64,000 nucleotides of DNA from CAYZJR01 sp964503045 (lineage in GTDB: Bacteria; Cyanobacteriota; Vampirovibrionia; Obscuribacterales; Obscuribacteraceae). The stretch is taken from contig CAZCZI010000005.1 of NCBI GenBank assembly GCA_964503045.1, forward strand, positions 103,816-167,815, written 5' to 3'. Both the position numbers and the translations under genes were made by a program. Positions 47,799-56,598 of this stretch are shown piece after piece. Positions within the stretch are counted from its first letter, which is position 1. Each line of letters starts with the position of its first letter. Below the pieces are notes generated by a model that worked only from the letters and a program-made list of their open reading frames with translations, was not told the DNA's origin and did no database searches.

Positions 47799-48003
47799 TG
47801 AACAGATAGTGCGGCGTAACGCGAGCGTCTTTCACGTACTGCCATTCTTCCTCTTTGTGATCGCCAGGCTCTGGGCGAGGCTCTCTCAACTCGCTAATGA
47901 CGAAGTTGTTGCGTGACAGTTCGTCAGAAAGTTTTTCGAGTGTCCAGTTGTCGACCGTGATGAAAAAGCGCGCATAATCGGTGAAGAGTTTACAGTGCGT
48001 CAC
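47779..48003 (-). pseudogene. C-terminal remnant of a class I SAM methyltransferase
   Basis: 74 residues: FFITVDNWTLEKLSDELSRN, then FVISELREPRP and VTPHYLFIRGRL. This is the usual C-terminal end of methyltransferase_11/25-type proteins (helix, REPRP turn, PHFLFIRA strand). The SAM-binding N-terminal two thirds are absent; an in-frame stop lies a short way upstream (near 48038). The GTG at 48003 has no ribosome site. It overlaps the convergent toxin stop by 20 bp. Most likely a degraded gene; a short functional protein is less likely. Confidence 0.45.
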
Positions 48004-48555
48004 TTCGCGGAGTGTATATCGATCGGCGTGATTGTTCTAAAAGGAGCAGTCTGAAAAATTATTGTGTGTAAAAGCGAAAGAGATCCGAGCTGGTACCTCG
48101 AATCTCCAGAGTCGTCAGATCGGGCGACGACGTGTAGAGTGTCGCCGAACTAGCCGTTCTTGTCCAGTCGCTTGACTAAATGATTGGGCGATCCTGGATT
48201 TCGTTTGTTTAATTACTACAGTTGCCGGACAATCCATTTTATGCACGAATGACTATTCAGTGTCACATCACGTAGTCGGCAAAATGGTGGCGATAGTGGC
48301 GGACCTGAATACTGTGACCATCAGCGGTGTTTTCGTTACGACGGAACAATCGAAATAGAGTTTCCATCAGCATCATGCTCCGAGATAATTTCGCATTTTC
48401 TCCGCAGAGCCTGCCATTGAAAAAGTAGATCACCATATATGGTTGCTCGCGGTAAACATTAAGGCTTTCGAAACATCGTCTAATTGCCCTTGAGCTCGCG
48501 TATTACGCACTGTCCGGCAACGGGCTAGTGTTGAAAATATAAGGGGTAGATTAAG
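48004..48555. other. gene-free stretch in the accessory zone
   Basis: About 550 bp with no convincing frame, repeat or RNA gene. It may hold more methyltransferase debris at its left end and the promoter of the secreted protein at its right end. Confidence 0.4.
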
Positions 48556-49281
48556 ATGAAATCGCGGAGTTTGGGTCATTTACTTGTACTCGGTGTGTGC
48601 ATGGCACTATCAACGTTGCCTGCATTTAGTCTTACGCAAGCGGAGAGAAACAAGTACACCAGAGTGTTGGCACTCATAAATAGAGGCGACATTGTTTACG
48701 TGCCCGTGGCGTATCCAGGTGGCGTTGCTTGCACACCTTTAGACATCGATCGTTCCTCTCATCAGCCTTTTGATTGCCATGGCATTGCGTCCGGCAGCCC
48801 CGTTACGAACAATCATGCAGTCACCGCTAGAGCCTATGTTGCATTACTGAATGGACATATTAAGAGAGGAACGATTTCTTACCTGAAAGCGAAGCAACTT
48901 GCAGCCAAGACCAATGCCAACACCCAAGCACTCAAAGCACGTTTGCAGTCTCTTCTTGCGACAAATGACACGCAGACGACGACCACAGCCGGAAATCATG
49001 AACAACTCATTAACGGCACCTGGGAAAGATCAGATGGATATAGAATGCGAATTTCCGGCGGTCGCAGCTCAGTACTTTCACGCGTACCGCACCATGACAG
49101 CGATGTGTTTCGCACAGGAGAAACCAACTGGCGAGGGGCTTGGTCCGGTGGTTACACCTGGAATGGCTTGGGTTTGTACAAGTGGAGAGGTGGAGGACAA
49201 CAATGGCTCGCGTACAATTTGACGCTTAGAGACTCAAACACTATTGTCGTCAGCAATGGTGATGTGTGGACCAGAATATAA
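48556..49281 (+). CDS. secreted protein of unknown function
   Basis: 241 aa. Signal peptide MKSRSLGHLLVLGVCMALST, cleaved near PAFSLT. The mature protein has two cysteines (GVACTP and FDCHG), a helical central part (YLKAKQLAAKTNANTQALKA), and a C-terminal beta-rich, Gly/Trp-rich segment (NWRGAWSGGYTWNGLGLYKW). No family recognised. AAGGGG precedes the ATG by about 12 nt. Its Trp/Gly-rich end could bind carbohydrate, but this is only a guess. Confidence 0.55.
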   Translation: MKSRSLGHLLVLGVCMALSTLPAFSLTQAERNKYTRVLALINRGDIVYVPVAYPGGVACTPLDIDRSSHQPFDCHGIASGSPVTNNHAVTARAYVALLNGHIKRGTISYLKAKQLAAKTNANTQALKARLQSLLATNDTQTTTTAGNHEQLINGTWERSDGYRMRISGGRSSVLSRVPHHDSDVFRTGETNWRGAWSGGYTWNGLGLYKWRGGGQQWLAYNLTLRDSNTIVVSNGDVWTRI

Positions 49282-49381
49282 GTACACGACATTAAGATGA
49301 AACGCAGAAGCGGGGGCAATTTGCTCTCGCTTCGTGTTTTCATATCTCGACTATACTTGTTGGGAAAGAAATCAGGACCTT

Positions 49382-49816
49382 ATGCGAATTTTGCGCAAAA
49401 TTCTCATTCTCGTGTCGATGCCACTGGCGTTCCAATTGGGCATGTCCGTTTTCCTGTTCGATCAAGTCAAGCACACGCAAAGCAGAATCGAGCAGGAGAT
49501 GGAGCGCAAGAGACTGGCATTCCATCTAGCGCCTGTGGTGTGGCGTGATATGCTCAGTCTAATTTATTCAGGCAATTCCAGAGCGGCATTCCGTTTGCTT
49601 GATGAGTTTTGGTCCAAGGAACTGTGCGTAGGAAATTTGGAATGCAGTGATGAAGGTGCATTGGTGCGCGCAACCAAGCAGCGGTTCGAAAGGATGTTCC
49701 TTGAACAACTACGACACAGTCGATACCTGCACGAGCTCAAAGAGCTAAATCGAGACGATCCTCGTATTTGCATCCTGCAATGCTCAAAAGAGGGACCGAG
49801 TTTCGAGTATCAATAG
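49382..49816 (+). CDS. short membrane-anchored protein, possibly a truncated sensor
   Basis: 144 aa. CAGGA lies just upstream of the ATG at 49382, which opens MRILRKILILVSMPLAFQLG, a basic start followed by one membrane helix, and then a charged helical region (DQVKHTQSRIEQEMERKRLA). This is how many sensor kinases begin, but no HAMP, kinase or other signalling domain follows. The C-terminus has four cysteines. It may be the detached extracytoplasmic part of a receptor, or an independent small protein. Not recognised. Confidence 0.45.
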   Translation: MRILRKILILVSMPLAFQLGMSVFLFDQVKHTQSRIEQEMERKRLAFHLAPVVWRDMLSLIYSGNSRAAFRLLDEFWSKELCVGNLECSDEGALVRATKQRFERMFLEQLRHSRYLHELKELNRDDPRICILQCSKEGPSFEYQ

Positions 49817-49859
49817 CTGTTGAAATGTTCCAAGCGAAGTCGATCTAGACCAATCGCGA

Positions 49860-50102
49860 TTACCTAGGTCTCTTTGATGCCAGCTCGAGCACTGGCGCTG
49901 TATCGAAGAACGTTTGCAAGTCTCGAATGAGTCCATCAATGTCATCGATGTGACACATGCTATCGCAAAGTTGCAGCTCACAATCGTGAATGCTCTCGTC
50001 GCATTCCATTGGAACGTCAACGCCATGCTTGAGGAATACTTCGACTGAATCCGGGCGCGCTGCCAGGATTTCTCTAACGGTTGTATTGGCTGTAATAATC
50101 AT
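49860..50102 (-). CDS. DUF1858/ScdA_N-like small protein
   Basis: 80 aa. TTVREILAARPDSVEVFLKH followed by GVDVPMECDESIHD has the layout of the DUF1858/DUF542 domain (TxxEIlxxyPexxxvlxxxGi..C), which in RIC proteins supports iron-sulfur repair. It has three cysteines (MECDE, DCELQLC, SMCHID). AGGAGG lies 8 nt before the ATG. Third gene on the minus strand after the rubredoxin-RIC and Rrf2 genes, 57 bp from the latter, so probably the same nitrosative or iron-sulfur stress operon. Confidence 0.62.
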   Translation of the reverse strand: MIITANTTVREILAARPDSVEVFLKHGVDVPMECDESIHDCELQLCDSMCHIDDIDGLIRDLQTFFDTAPVLELASKRPR

Positions 50103-50159
50103 GACCTTTTCCTCCTGTTTTTGTTTTGTTTGGTTTTGCAGATTGTTCGCGAAGAATCA

Positions 50160-50579
50160 CTATTCACACAATGGAATACTCTTCGTCGGACGAGCCAGAA
50201 TCTCTGCGATTGTTGTCTCTTCAAAAGACTTCTCAATAATTGCCGTTGCATCATCCAATTTCTTATGTAGTGCGCAGAGATTGGTGCCGTGCGCCTTGAG
50301 CCCGAGAGGGCAAGAGCGGATGCGCTGAATCGGATCTACCGCGTCGAGTACCTCCAAGATGTTGATTTGCTCTGGAGTTTTGGTCAAAATGAATCCGCCT
50401 CCAAGTCCTCGTTGTGACTGCACCAACTTTGCTTTTACGAGCGATTGCAAGACTTTGGAAAGATACGCAGCCGGCACTTTCGTGTTGAGCGAAATTTGCT
50501 GCGTTGTGAAGGCATTGCCGGGGGTCATGGCAAGAAACACAATTGCTCGCAAAGCGTACTCGGCTGTTTGAGATATCAT
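50160..50579 (-). CDS. Rrf2 family transcriptional regulator
   Basis: 139 aa. Winged-helix N-terminus MISQTAEYALRAIVFLA, then FTTQQISLNTKVPAAYLSKV and QRGLGGGFILTK, the wing. Iron-sulfur-binding relatives (NsrR, IscR, RirA) have three cysteines; here CPLGL is followed by LCALH, giving C90 and C102 with no central Cys (position 96 is Ala, 97 His). A cluster may still form with another ligand. AAGGAG precedes the ATG by 8 nt. Between the RIC fusion and the DUF1858 gene, so likely an NO/iron-sulfur sensor that controls this operon. Confidence 0.85.
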   Translation of the reverse strand: MISQTAEYALRAIVFLAMTPGNAFTTQQISLNTKVPAAYLSKVLQSLVKAKLVQSQRGLGGGFILTKTPEQINILEVLDAVDPIQRIRSCPLGLKAHGTNLCALHKKLDDATAIIEKSFEETTIAEILARPTKSIPLCE

Positions 50580-50612
50580 CTGAGTGCTCCTTTGATCTAG
50601 TCGTACTTTGCT

Positions 50613-51581
50613 TCATTTAGATGCCGGGACGGGACCACGCAGATCGAGAGCCCTCGGAAACAGTATGTTGTTTTCCTTGTGCACATGCTGATGCATCTCC
50701 GATTCAATTTGAGCCAACGAATACAGCAAGACCTTAAAAGAATTGCAAGCGTCCTCTGGCGGTTCGTAGTCGTGAGTGAGTCGACGCATTGCGCAGAGCG
50801 CCTCTCCGGCCTCATCATGCTCTTGATTCATCACTGAAATAGGATGTTCAATCCCGCCGCCACATCCGAATATTTGAGGAGTACCGGTGGCTTCAATGCT
50901 GGCGATGCCGGGAAACAACACCATCTCCTCCTTCTGCATGTGCAGCTCTAGCTGCGCTTTGAAGCGGTTGAAAATGTCGAGTACTTCGATCATTTCCGGA
51001 TGTTTGTCACCATGAACGCGAGCGACTTTTTCCGCCAGTTGCGCGATGCGAGACAGTTCCGGTCGCAATGGTTGGTGATATGTACTGATGATGTGATCGA
51101 TCAAACTCTTCAAACTGGCTTTGGTCCAGTCCTGTTCGCCAGGCTGCACTTGTTTTCGGTCGGCATCCAAAACCTTTTCTATAAGCTCATTGACATTTAA
51201 GCCCTTCTTTCTGCACGCATCTTCCAGCGTAGCTTTTCCACCGCAGCAATAATCGATGCCGTATTGCTCTAGAATGCAGGCTCTTAATGGATGCTCTGCT
51301 ACTAGCTGACCAACAGATGATTTGCGCAGCGTTTCAGCCTTGTCGGCGGCACCTTTAGAGACATCGGCATCGTTGCGATGAGCGACGCAAGTTAGCTCAT
51401 AAATTGTGTAACTTACGCATGAGCATGGTTGAAACATTTCCTTGCTGGATCCACATTCCGGACAGCGCCATTCATCTGAAAGATCATCAAATCTCAGCGC
51501 GGGCGGAATGTCTTGGCTCGGTTCACCAAGAGCCTCGTCGTAGATGTAATTGCATACCGTACATATCGTTTTTCCCTTCAT
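50613..51581 (-). CDS. rubredoxin-RIC fusion, di-iron iron-sulfur cluster repair protein
   Basis: 322 aa. Residues 1-50 are a rubredoxin: C7-T-V-C10 ... C40-P-E-C43. Residues ~84-140 are the ScdA_N (DUF542) domain with the YCCGG motif (112-113). The rest is a hemerythrin-like di-iron four-helix domain with ligands in IDHIISTYH, RVHGD, LHMQKEE, QEHDEAGE and MHQHVHKENN. RIC (YtfE/ScdA) proteins repair iron-sulfur clusters damaged by nitric oxide or peroxide; a fused rubredoxin could supply electrons directly. GGGAGG lies 6 nt before the ATG. First gene of the operon, behind a palindromic candidate operator. Confidence 0.9.
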   Translation of the reverse strand: MKGKTICTVCNYIYDEALGEPSQDIPPALRFDDLSDEWRCPECGSSKEMFQPCSCVSYTIYELTCVAHRNDADVSKGAADKAETLRKSSVGQLVAEHPLRACILEQYGIDYCCGGKATLEDACRKKGLNVNELIEKVLDADRKQVQPGEQDWTKASLKSLIDHIISTYHQPLRPELSRIAQLAEKVARVHGDKHPEMIEVLDIFNRFKAQLELHMQKEEMVLFPGIASIEATGTPQIFGCGGGIEHPISVMNQEHDEAGEALCAMRRLTHDYEPPEDACNSFKVLLYSLAQIESEMHQHVHKENNILFPRALDLRGPVPASK

Positions 51582-51600
51582 GACGCGCCTCCCTGTCCAC

Positions 51601-51657
51601 TTTGGATATCTGGACCTTTATATCCATAATATGCCTGGGTTGGCACCCGGTTATCAA
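51601..51657 (-). promoter_or_regulatory. candidate promoter and Rrf2-type operator of the RIC operon
   Basis: On the minus strand TTGATA (51652-51657) and CATATT (51628-51633) are spaced by 18 bp. The palindrome TTTGGATAT-N10-ATATCCATA (51601-51628; 8 of 9 positions symmetrical) covers the -10 edge and start region, about 20 nt upstream of the ATG. The position suits repression by the Rrf2 protein encoded next in the operon. Confidence 0.55.
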
Positions 51658-51733
51658 TCTAAAGGATGATTGTCGAATCAGTAAATGGTTCAGGTTGCTT
51701 CACTGCCTAGTGAAGGTCTTCATGACTCGCGAA

Positions 51734-52453
51734 TTAATACCAGCTTCCGTACTCAGCAATAGGACTTGCGAAAATGTTTTCTAAGTCTTTCACGAATTTG
51801 CGGTTCGATATTGGCTGATTTGCAAATGGGGGCACTGCTTTCCCAAAGTCAATCACAAAAGCGGCTTTCCATATCGCAATTTCCGGTATTGGAGTTTCGT
51901 CCATTGCTTCCAATTGAATTATCGCCGGGCTCACAGAGCCACCGCAGTCACATATGGAAGGGCAGATTGTGGTCTCGATGAGCATTCCTGGTCTCCAGGG
52001 ATCATCGATTGCTTCTAATTCCTTCCCGCACTTATTGCATTGGAATGGCTGTTCTTCCACTACTTCAAACTGACCGTACAAGTCTTGAACAACTTTGAAA
52101 TTGGGACCGAGCTGAACCATGATCCACTGAATTTCGTTGTCGCTGTTTGAGTCTATAGTTGTGCACGTGGTGGAGTCAGATGGTCTGAAATCAAGGCGCC
52201 ATTCCTTTTTCAGGGCGTCTTGAGTATCCTTCGCCGCAAGCATTTGATTTTGTTTTTTCCAAGCACCAAGCGAGCCTGACGATTCAAGCCGACATAAGCG
52301 CTTGTCGTCGTATCGCCTTTCCACCAAGTCGACGCCAAGCTTCCAATCTTTCAATAACTTGCTGATGTCATTCTCGAAGTCCTCAAATGTTTTTCGCGGT
52401 TGCCAGTCGACATCCGAAACCACAAAACAATGCATGTATTCTACGCCCATCAA
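51734..52453 (-). CDS. hypothetical protein with cysteine pairs
   Basis: 239 aa, cytosolic, acidic. The C-terminal half has FQCNKCGKELE and later TICPSICDCGG, giving two CxxC-type pairs about 40 residues apart, consistent with one zinc ribbon. The N-terminal half (MMGVEYMHCFVVSDVDWQPR) has no known motif. Function not recognised. Divergent from the duplicated EF-hand-like protein with about 210 bp between. Confidence 0.55.
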   Translation of the reverse strand: MMGVEYMHCFVVSDVDWQPRKTFEDFENDISKLLKDWKLGVDLVERRYDDKRLCRLESSGSLGAWKKQNQMLAAKDTQDALKKEWRLDFRPSDSTTCTTIDSNSDNEIQWIMVQLGPNFKVVQDLYGQFEVVEEQPFQCNKCGKELEAIDDPWRPGMLIETTICPSICDCGGSVSPAIIQLEAMDETPIPEIAIWKAAFVIDFGKAVPPFANQPISNRKFVKDLENIFASPIAEYGSWY

Positions 52454-52664
52454 ATCCTCTCCCGTTCAACGAATGTGAATGACTGCGAAATTCTATCCAC
52501 TTCTTGCGCGAGCCTGCTAGTTTACCGTCGCTTCAGCGACCAGTCATTCGTGAAAACACTCCTCACACCGGCTTTCTGCTCGAGTTCGAGCCATTTAATA
52601 TCTCTGAAATGTTCCATCTATAAATTGGGGGCGCTGGCCACCAGAACCCCATGGAGAGACCATC

Positions 52665-53447
52665 ATGTTCGAGCAACTTACTAACGGCGACTCTCAAAGA
52701 GCGAAACAGGCTGAAGCAAGCCACCTCTACAATCAGGTGGCTCAGGAGATGAATAGACCTGGAGCGGAAAGAACGCGATACGCTCAGCAGGGAAACACCG
52801 CGGCAAACTGGCTTCCCGAGGTCGCAGTCGAAGATCGCCGCCGTCAACCTGAGGCTGATCCTTGGAACCAAGGCAAGTTTATGACCACAGAAGATGCTCA
52901 TCGTGTTTCGAGAACTTTAGGCGAGCACTTCTACGACATCGAACAAGATCCCGGGAGCTATTTTTCGAATAGAACCATTACTAAAAGAGAAATCCTCGAC
53001 TATCTCGATAGCGATAAAGGAAGCAGACTTAGCAATCAACAACGCGCAGATCTCGTAAGCGCAATCAGCAACGAGCAGTTTATCGGAGATGGAGTTAATC
53101 GCGAAGAAATCGGGACATTTGCGGCTATAAACAGCCCGCTCGCCGAAGAAGAGATTACCTCCAAAGACGCACAGCGAGTTGCAGGCACACTGTCGAAGTA
53201 CTTCACCAAAATAGATAAGCATGGTTCTATTTGCGGTGCAAACGGATATGTGCGCTCAACCGAGATCGAAGAATTTCTTGCGAGTAAAAGCAGTGAGGGT
53301 CTCACCGCCCGAGAAGTTATGGATTTGGAGAGAGCCGCGAAAAACGCCGACATGATTGCTGGAGCGAGTAATGATGATTGGGGTTTTGAGAGCCAGAACG
53401 GTATTACCATGAAAGATCTTGAGAAGCTTCCGAAGTATTTGTATTGA
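52665..53447 (+). CDS. hypothetical protein with duplicated EF-hand-like segments
   Basis: 260 aa, cytosolic by appearance. GGAGAG precedes the ATG. After a charged 70-residue start, two copies of a ~60-residue unit occur: EDAHRVSRTLGEHFYDIE...ITKREILDYLDS and KDAQRVAGTLSKYFTKID...VRSTEIEEFLAS. Each has helix, acidic loop and helix, reminiscent of EF-hands, but the canonical DxDxDG loops are not intact. A third shorter NGITMKDLEKL ends the protein. Calcium binding is possible, not shown. No family named. Confidence 0.55.
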   Translation: MFEQLTNGDSQRAKQAEASHLYNQVAQEMNRPGAERTRYAQQGNTAANWLPEVAVEDRRRQPEADPWNQGKFMTTEDAHRVSRTLGEHFYDIEQDPGSYFSNRTITKREILDYLDSDKGSRLSNQQRADLVSAISNEQFIGDGVNREEIGTFAAINSPLAEEEITSKDAQRVAGTLSKYFTKIDKHGSICGANGYVRSTEIEEFLASKSSEGLTAREVMDLERAAKNADMIAGASNDDWGFESQNGITMKDLEKLPKYLY

Positions 53448-53515
53448 TTTACCCATTTGTGAAAGAAAGGCAGAACAAACTGTCCTGCCCCTTCTCTTCT
53501 TTCGTTCTTATAAAC

Positions 53516-56326
53516 CTACGCTGGTTGTCTCCGCCACCTCCACGCGGAATGAATGAGCATCAGCAGCAGCAGTGGACTGAAAACGAATCCAATGAGCAAC
53601 CAAACGATGCCCCAGGATGCAGTCTTAAAGCCTTGCTTTCCATTACCATTACCACTTGCCGCGTACATGGCACCGCGTATAATGGCAATGCCACCAATGA
53701 GCAGTATTGACAGGTCCAGGAGATTGCAGATTATGTTCAACATTGCCTCAAGGTTTGCAAGGTTGTTAACCCTCACAGTGCCTGCGGTGTTGACTCCCGT
53801 AATTACTGTGGCATCAGCTCCTTGAGGTCCTATTGAGCCATTGGTTGCGCCTTGCAGCATTGGTCCCTGACCTGCGTTGTACTGCATCGTCTGAGATCCC
53901 GAATACGCGGCTCCAAAACCGCTCGATGCAGCCGAACTCGAACCTACCGAGTTCTGCGCGGTGGGCGTCGACGCAGCCGAACCTAGACTCGGCGGACTTG
54001 GCGGCGAAAAGGTAGGGCTGCTACTTCCACCATCGAACAAATTAGCATCACGAGCGCTGGCAACAAACCAATTGCAGATGCTGCTCGGCAGTCCAGATGG
54101 AAAGGAGAACCGATCTTGAATGGAGCTACCCATGTTCGATATTGTGTTACCGACATTCGAGGTGCCAAGCGCAACAACGTTCGAGTAATCAGCGGTAGGC
54201 GTTGCCGATGGTTTCATCTCCATTCCGAATATCTTGTCGTATGACACCCCTGCCGGCAGTTCAACGGGAACATCTACTTTGATCGATTCGCCAGGAGTTT
54301 TCTGCGAGTCGTCCACTGCTACAAACGATGTGTACTGAGTCATGATGTGATGAACGAGTGCAACCTGAACAATTGCATCTTTGATTTCAGGAAGCGGTGC
54401 TCCTGCTTGCGCTCTAAACCAATCTTCTGCCATCAGTGCATCGACGACGCTTCGTGCCCACACTGAAGCAACACCCGGGTTATCTTTGTGCACATTCGGA
54501 AACTCGATGTTCATCTGTTGCTTGTATAGTCTGCCACCTGCAAATCCACTGAGCGTTACGCGGCCCATACCAGGCTTCGTGTATCGTCCACTGACATAGA
54601 GCGGTTTTTGTGCCCACACATCGGATATCTGTCTTGGAAAGATATCTCTCGCATCGATGCCCTCGACCGTAACTTTGACGTCAGTCAAAACTGGAGTTGA
54701 AATTCTGTCGTAAAAGTGTTTCGCGACCTCCTCACCTTTGCTCTCTAACAGAACGTATTCGGCCTCTCCGCCACCTTCTTTTGCAACTCCGTCAATCAAA
54801 TTTCGATTGACACTGCTTCCGGTGCCGAAGGTAAACCAGCGAGACTTACCTCTAAACTTGCGCACCAATCCAAAAATCTCCATGTCGTTGCCGACGAGAC
54901 CATCAGTCATGAAAGTAACGATTCTAAGCTTTCCTGGTTCGATGGGAAGCTTGCAAACTTTCTCGACGGCGGGACCCATCCAGGTTCCACCGTTTGCAGT
55001 CAATGAGTTGATGTAATTATGCGCTTTGAGCTTCATTTGCAAATTCGCCTTTTGAGGTTTATCAAAAAGCAAATCTTCCGAGTCACTGAATGAAACAATC
55101 TGGAAGGTATCTTGCGGATTCATCTTGTCTAGAATGTAGTTCATTGTTTCTTTGCACTTTTGAAGTGGTTCACCATCCTGAGACCCTGATCTATCGATCA
55201 GAAAAATCATCTCTTTGGGTGCGACTTCCTCAGTCTTAATTCTCTTTGGCGGCATGAGTACCAGATTGAAGTAACCTGATGTTCCCTCCTTATGAATCAA
55301 ACATCCGCTGCGAATATTTTTATCCAGCACATTCCAGGACAGTACAAAATCTTTATTGGGAACAGCATCATGGGTCGCTAAATCAATGTGCGCGTTGTGG
55401 TCGTTGATCAATTGAAGCTGTACCGGATGAGAAATTGAGCGGAGATCAGTCATGGACACGCCACTGTCGATATCAACGGCGATTGATATGTCGTGCCCGC
55501 TGCGAAAACCTGGTTTGACTACAGGCGGGGTCACTAGATTGGCATCGGGAACAGCAGCTGTCACCATCGGTCGCTCAAACGCGTTCGACGCAACATTTGA
55601 ATTCGAAGGTGGAGTGAAAGATACTGGTATCACGTTCGTATTGGCTGAGGTTTCTGCAAGGTGCTCCGTAGCTGTTGCAGTAAGTCCGCCCGGATTGAAT
55701 CGCGGGCCAACAACAGTGGGAAACGCGAACGTGTATCGACCATCTTCAAAGGGCAGCATATCCACATACTGCAACGTAACTTCGATGGACTTGCCTGGTT
55801 CAATATTCGCTACGGATTGGGTAAAGACGTTTGGGCGCTCCTGCTCTAGTAGTGCGGCTACCTGCCCTGAGTCACGAGCAGCATCGTAGATTTGCTTCGC
55901 TTCTTCGCGACGCTTTATGGCACCGTGAATAGTGCGATCTCCAACTCGCAAAACCATATCGTCTACGGCTCCGCTGTCGGAAAGTGGAAACGTGTAAACT
56001 GCCTCGATCTTCTTATTGTACGGGTTGTGAAAGAGTTGTTTGACGGTTACACGAGCAACAAAACCAGAAATTTTGGCAGATACATCCGTGTGTTTCAGCG
56101 GACATTGACCGAGCAGTTTACCGTTGGGATCTCTCGCATTTAGTATGCCGGAACTCTCCCCCTTGAAGGGTGACTGAGTACGATTCGAGCTGTCGGTGTC
56201 TGTACCTTTTGCACTGGCTGCCAGCGGGTACAGGGTTCCACCCAACAGCATCATCAAAGAAAGCAGATAAGACCAAAGACTCCTTGCCTTTGCGACAAGG
56301 AGAAGTTGGCCAGGACTATTTGTCAT
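53516..56326 (-). CDS. VIT and von Willebrand A domain membrane protein
   Basis: 936 aa. AGGAGG lies 8 nt before the ATG at 56326, clearly preferred to the frame start at 56362. Signal peptide LWSYLLSLMMLLGGTLYPLA, cleaved near AASAKG. The VIT domain at ~50-190 has VTVKQLFHNPYNKKIEAVYT and FPLSDSGAVDDM. The VWA domain at ~360-540 has EMIFLIDRSGSQDG (DRSGS, MIDAS) and VTFMTDGLVGND. A Ser/Gly/Asn-rich linker (~740-850) leads to two C-terminal membrane helices (LSILLIGGIAIIRGAMYAA; IVWLLIGFVFSPLLLLML). It resembles inter-alpha-trypsin heavy-chain-like bacterial proteins. Divergent from the STPK-LRR receptor. Adhesion or envelope organisation is plausible. Confidence 0.85.
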   Translation of the reverse strand: MTNSPGQLLLVAKARSLWSYLLSLMMLLGGTLYPLAASAKGTDTDSSNRTQSPFKGESSGILNARDPNGKLLGQCPLKHTDVSAKISGFVARVTVKQLFHNPYNKKIEAVYTFPLSDSGAVDDMVLRVGDRTIHGAIKRREEAKQIYDAARDSGQVAALLEQERPNVFTQSVANIEPGKSIEVTLQYVDMLPFEDGRYTFAFPTVVGPRFNPGGLTATATEHLAETSANTNVIPVSFTPPSNSNVASNAFERPMVTAAVPDANLVTPPVVKPGFRSGHDISIAVDIDSGVSMTDLRSISHPVQLQLINDHNAHIDLATHDAVPNKDFVLSWNVLDKNIRSGCLIHKEGTSGYFNLVLMPPKRIKTEEVAPKEMIFLIDRSGSQDGEPLQKCKETMNYILDKMNPQDTFQIVSFSDSEDLLFDKPQKANLQMKLKAHNYINSLTANGGTWMGPAVEKVCKLPIEPGKLRIVTFMTDGLVGNDMEIFGLVRKFRGKSRWFTFGTGSSVNRNLIDGVAKEGGGEAEYVLLESKGEEVAKHFYDRISTPVLTDVKVTVEGIDARDIFPRQISDVWAQKPLYVSGRYTKPGMGRVTLSGFAGGRLYKQQMNIEFPNVHKDNPGVASVWARSVVDALMAEDWFRAQAGAPLPEIKDAIVQVALVHHIMTQYTSFVAVDDSQKTPGESIKVDVPVELPAGVSYDKIFGMEMKPSATPTADYSNVVALGTSNVGNTISNMGSSIQDRFSFPSGLPSSICNWFVASARDANLFDGGSSSPTFSPPSPPSLGSAASTPTAQNSVGSSSAASSGFGAAYSGSQTMQYNAGQGPMLQGATNGSIGPQGADATVITGVNTAGTVRVNNLANLEAMLNIICNLLDLSILLIGGIAIIRGAMYAASGNGNGKQGFKTASWGIVWLLIGFVFSPLLLLMLIHSAWRWRRQPA

Positions 56327-56598
56327 GGCGCAATCCTCCTGGGATAGCTGAACGCTCCACAAGGAAGTACCTGCGCAGCGTCATTCTGAATGTAGTTGTG
56401 TAGTAAGAGGACAGTTGCGAATCGATCGTCAAATGACTTTCGAGAACCGAAAAGTCGGATCGCAACCATTATATAACTTTGTGCGATTCAGAAATAGCCG
56501 GATTCCGCTTATTAAAGATCAGGGTTTTCCCGCTTTTAGTGGAATCAATATTCAGAATAGGCGACAATGATAATGGTGTGGGTAACCCAATCAATCGT

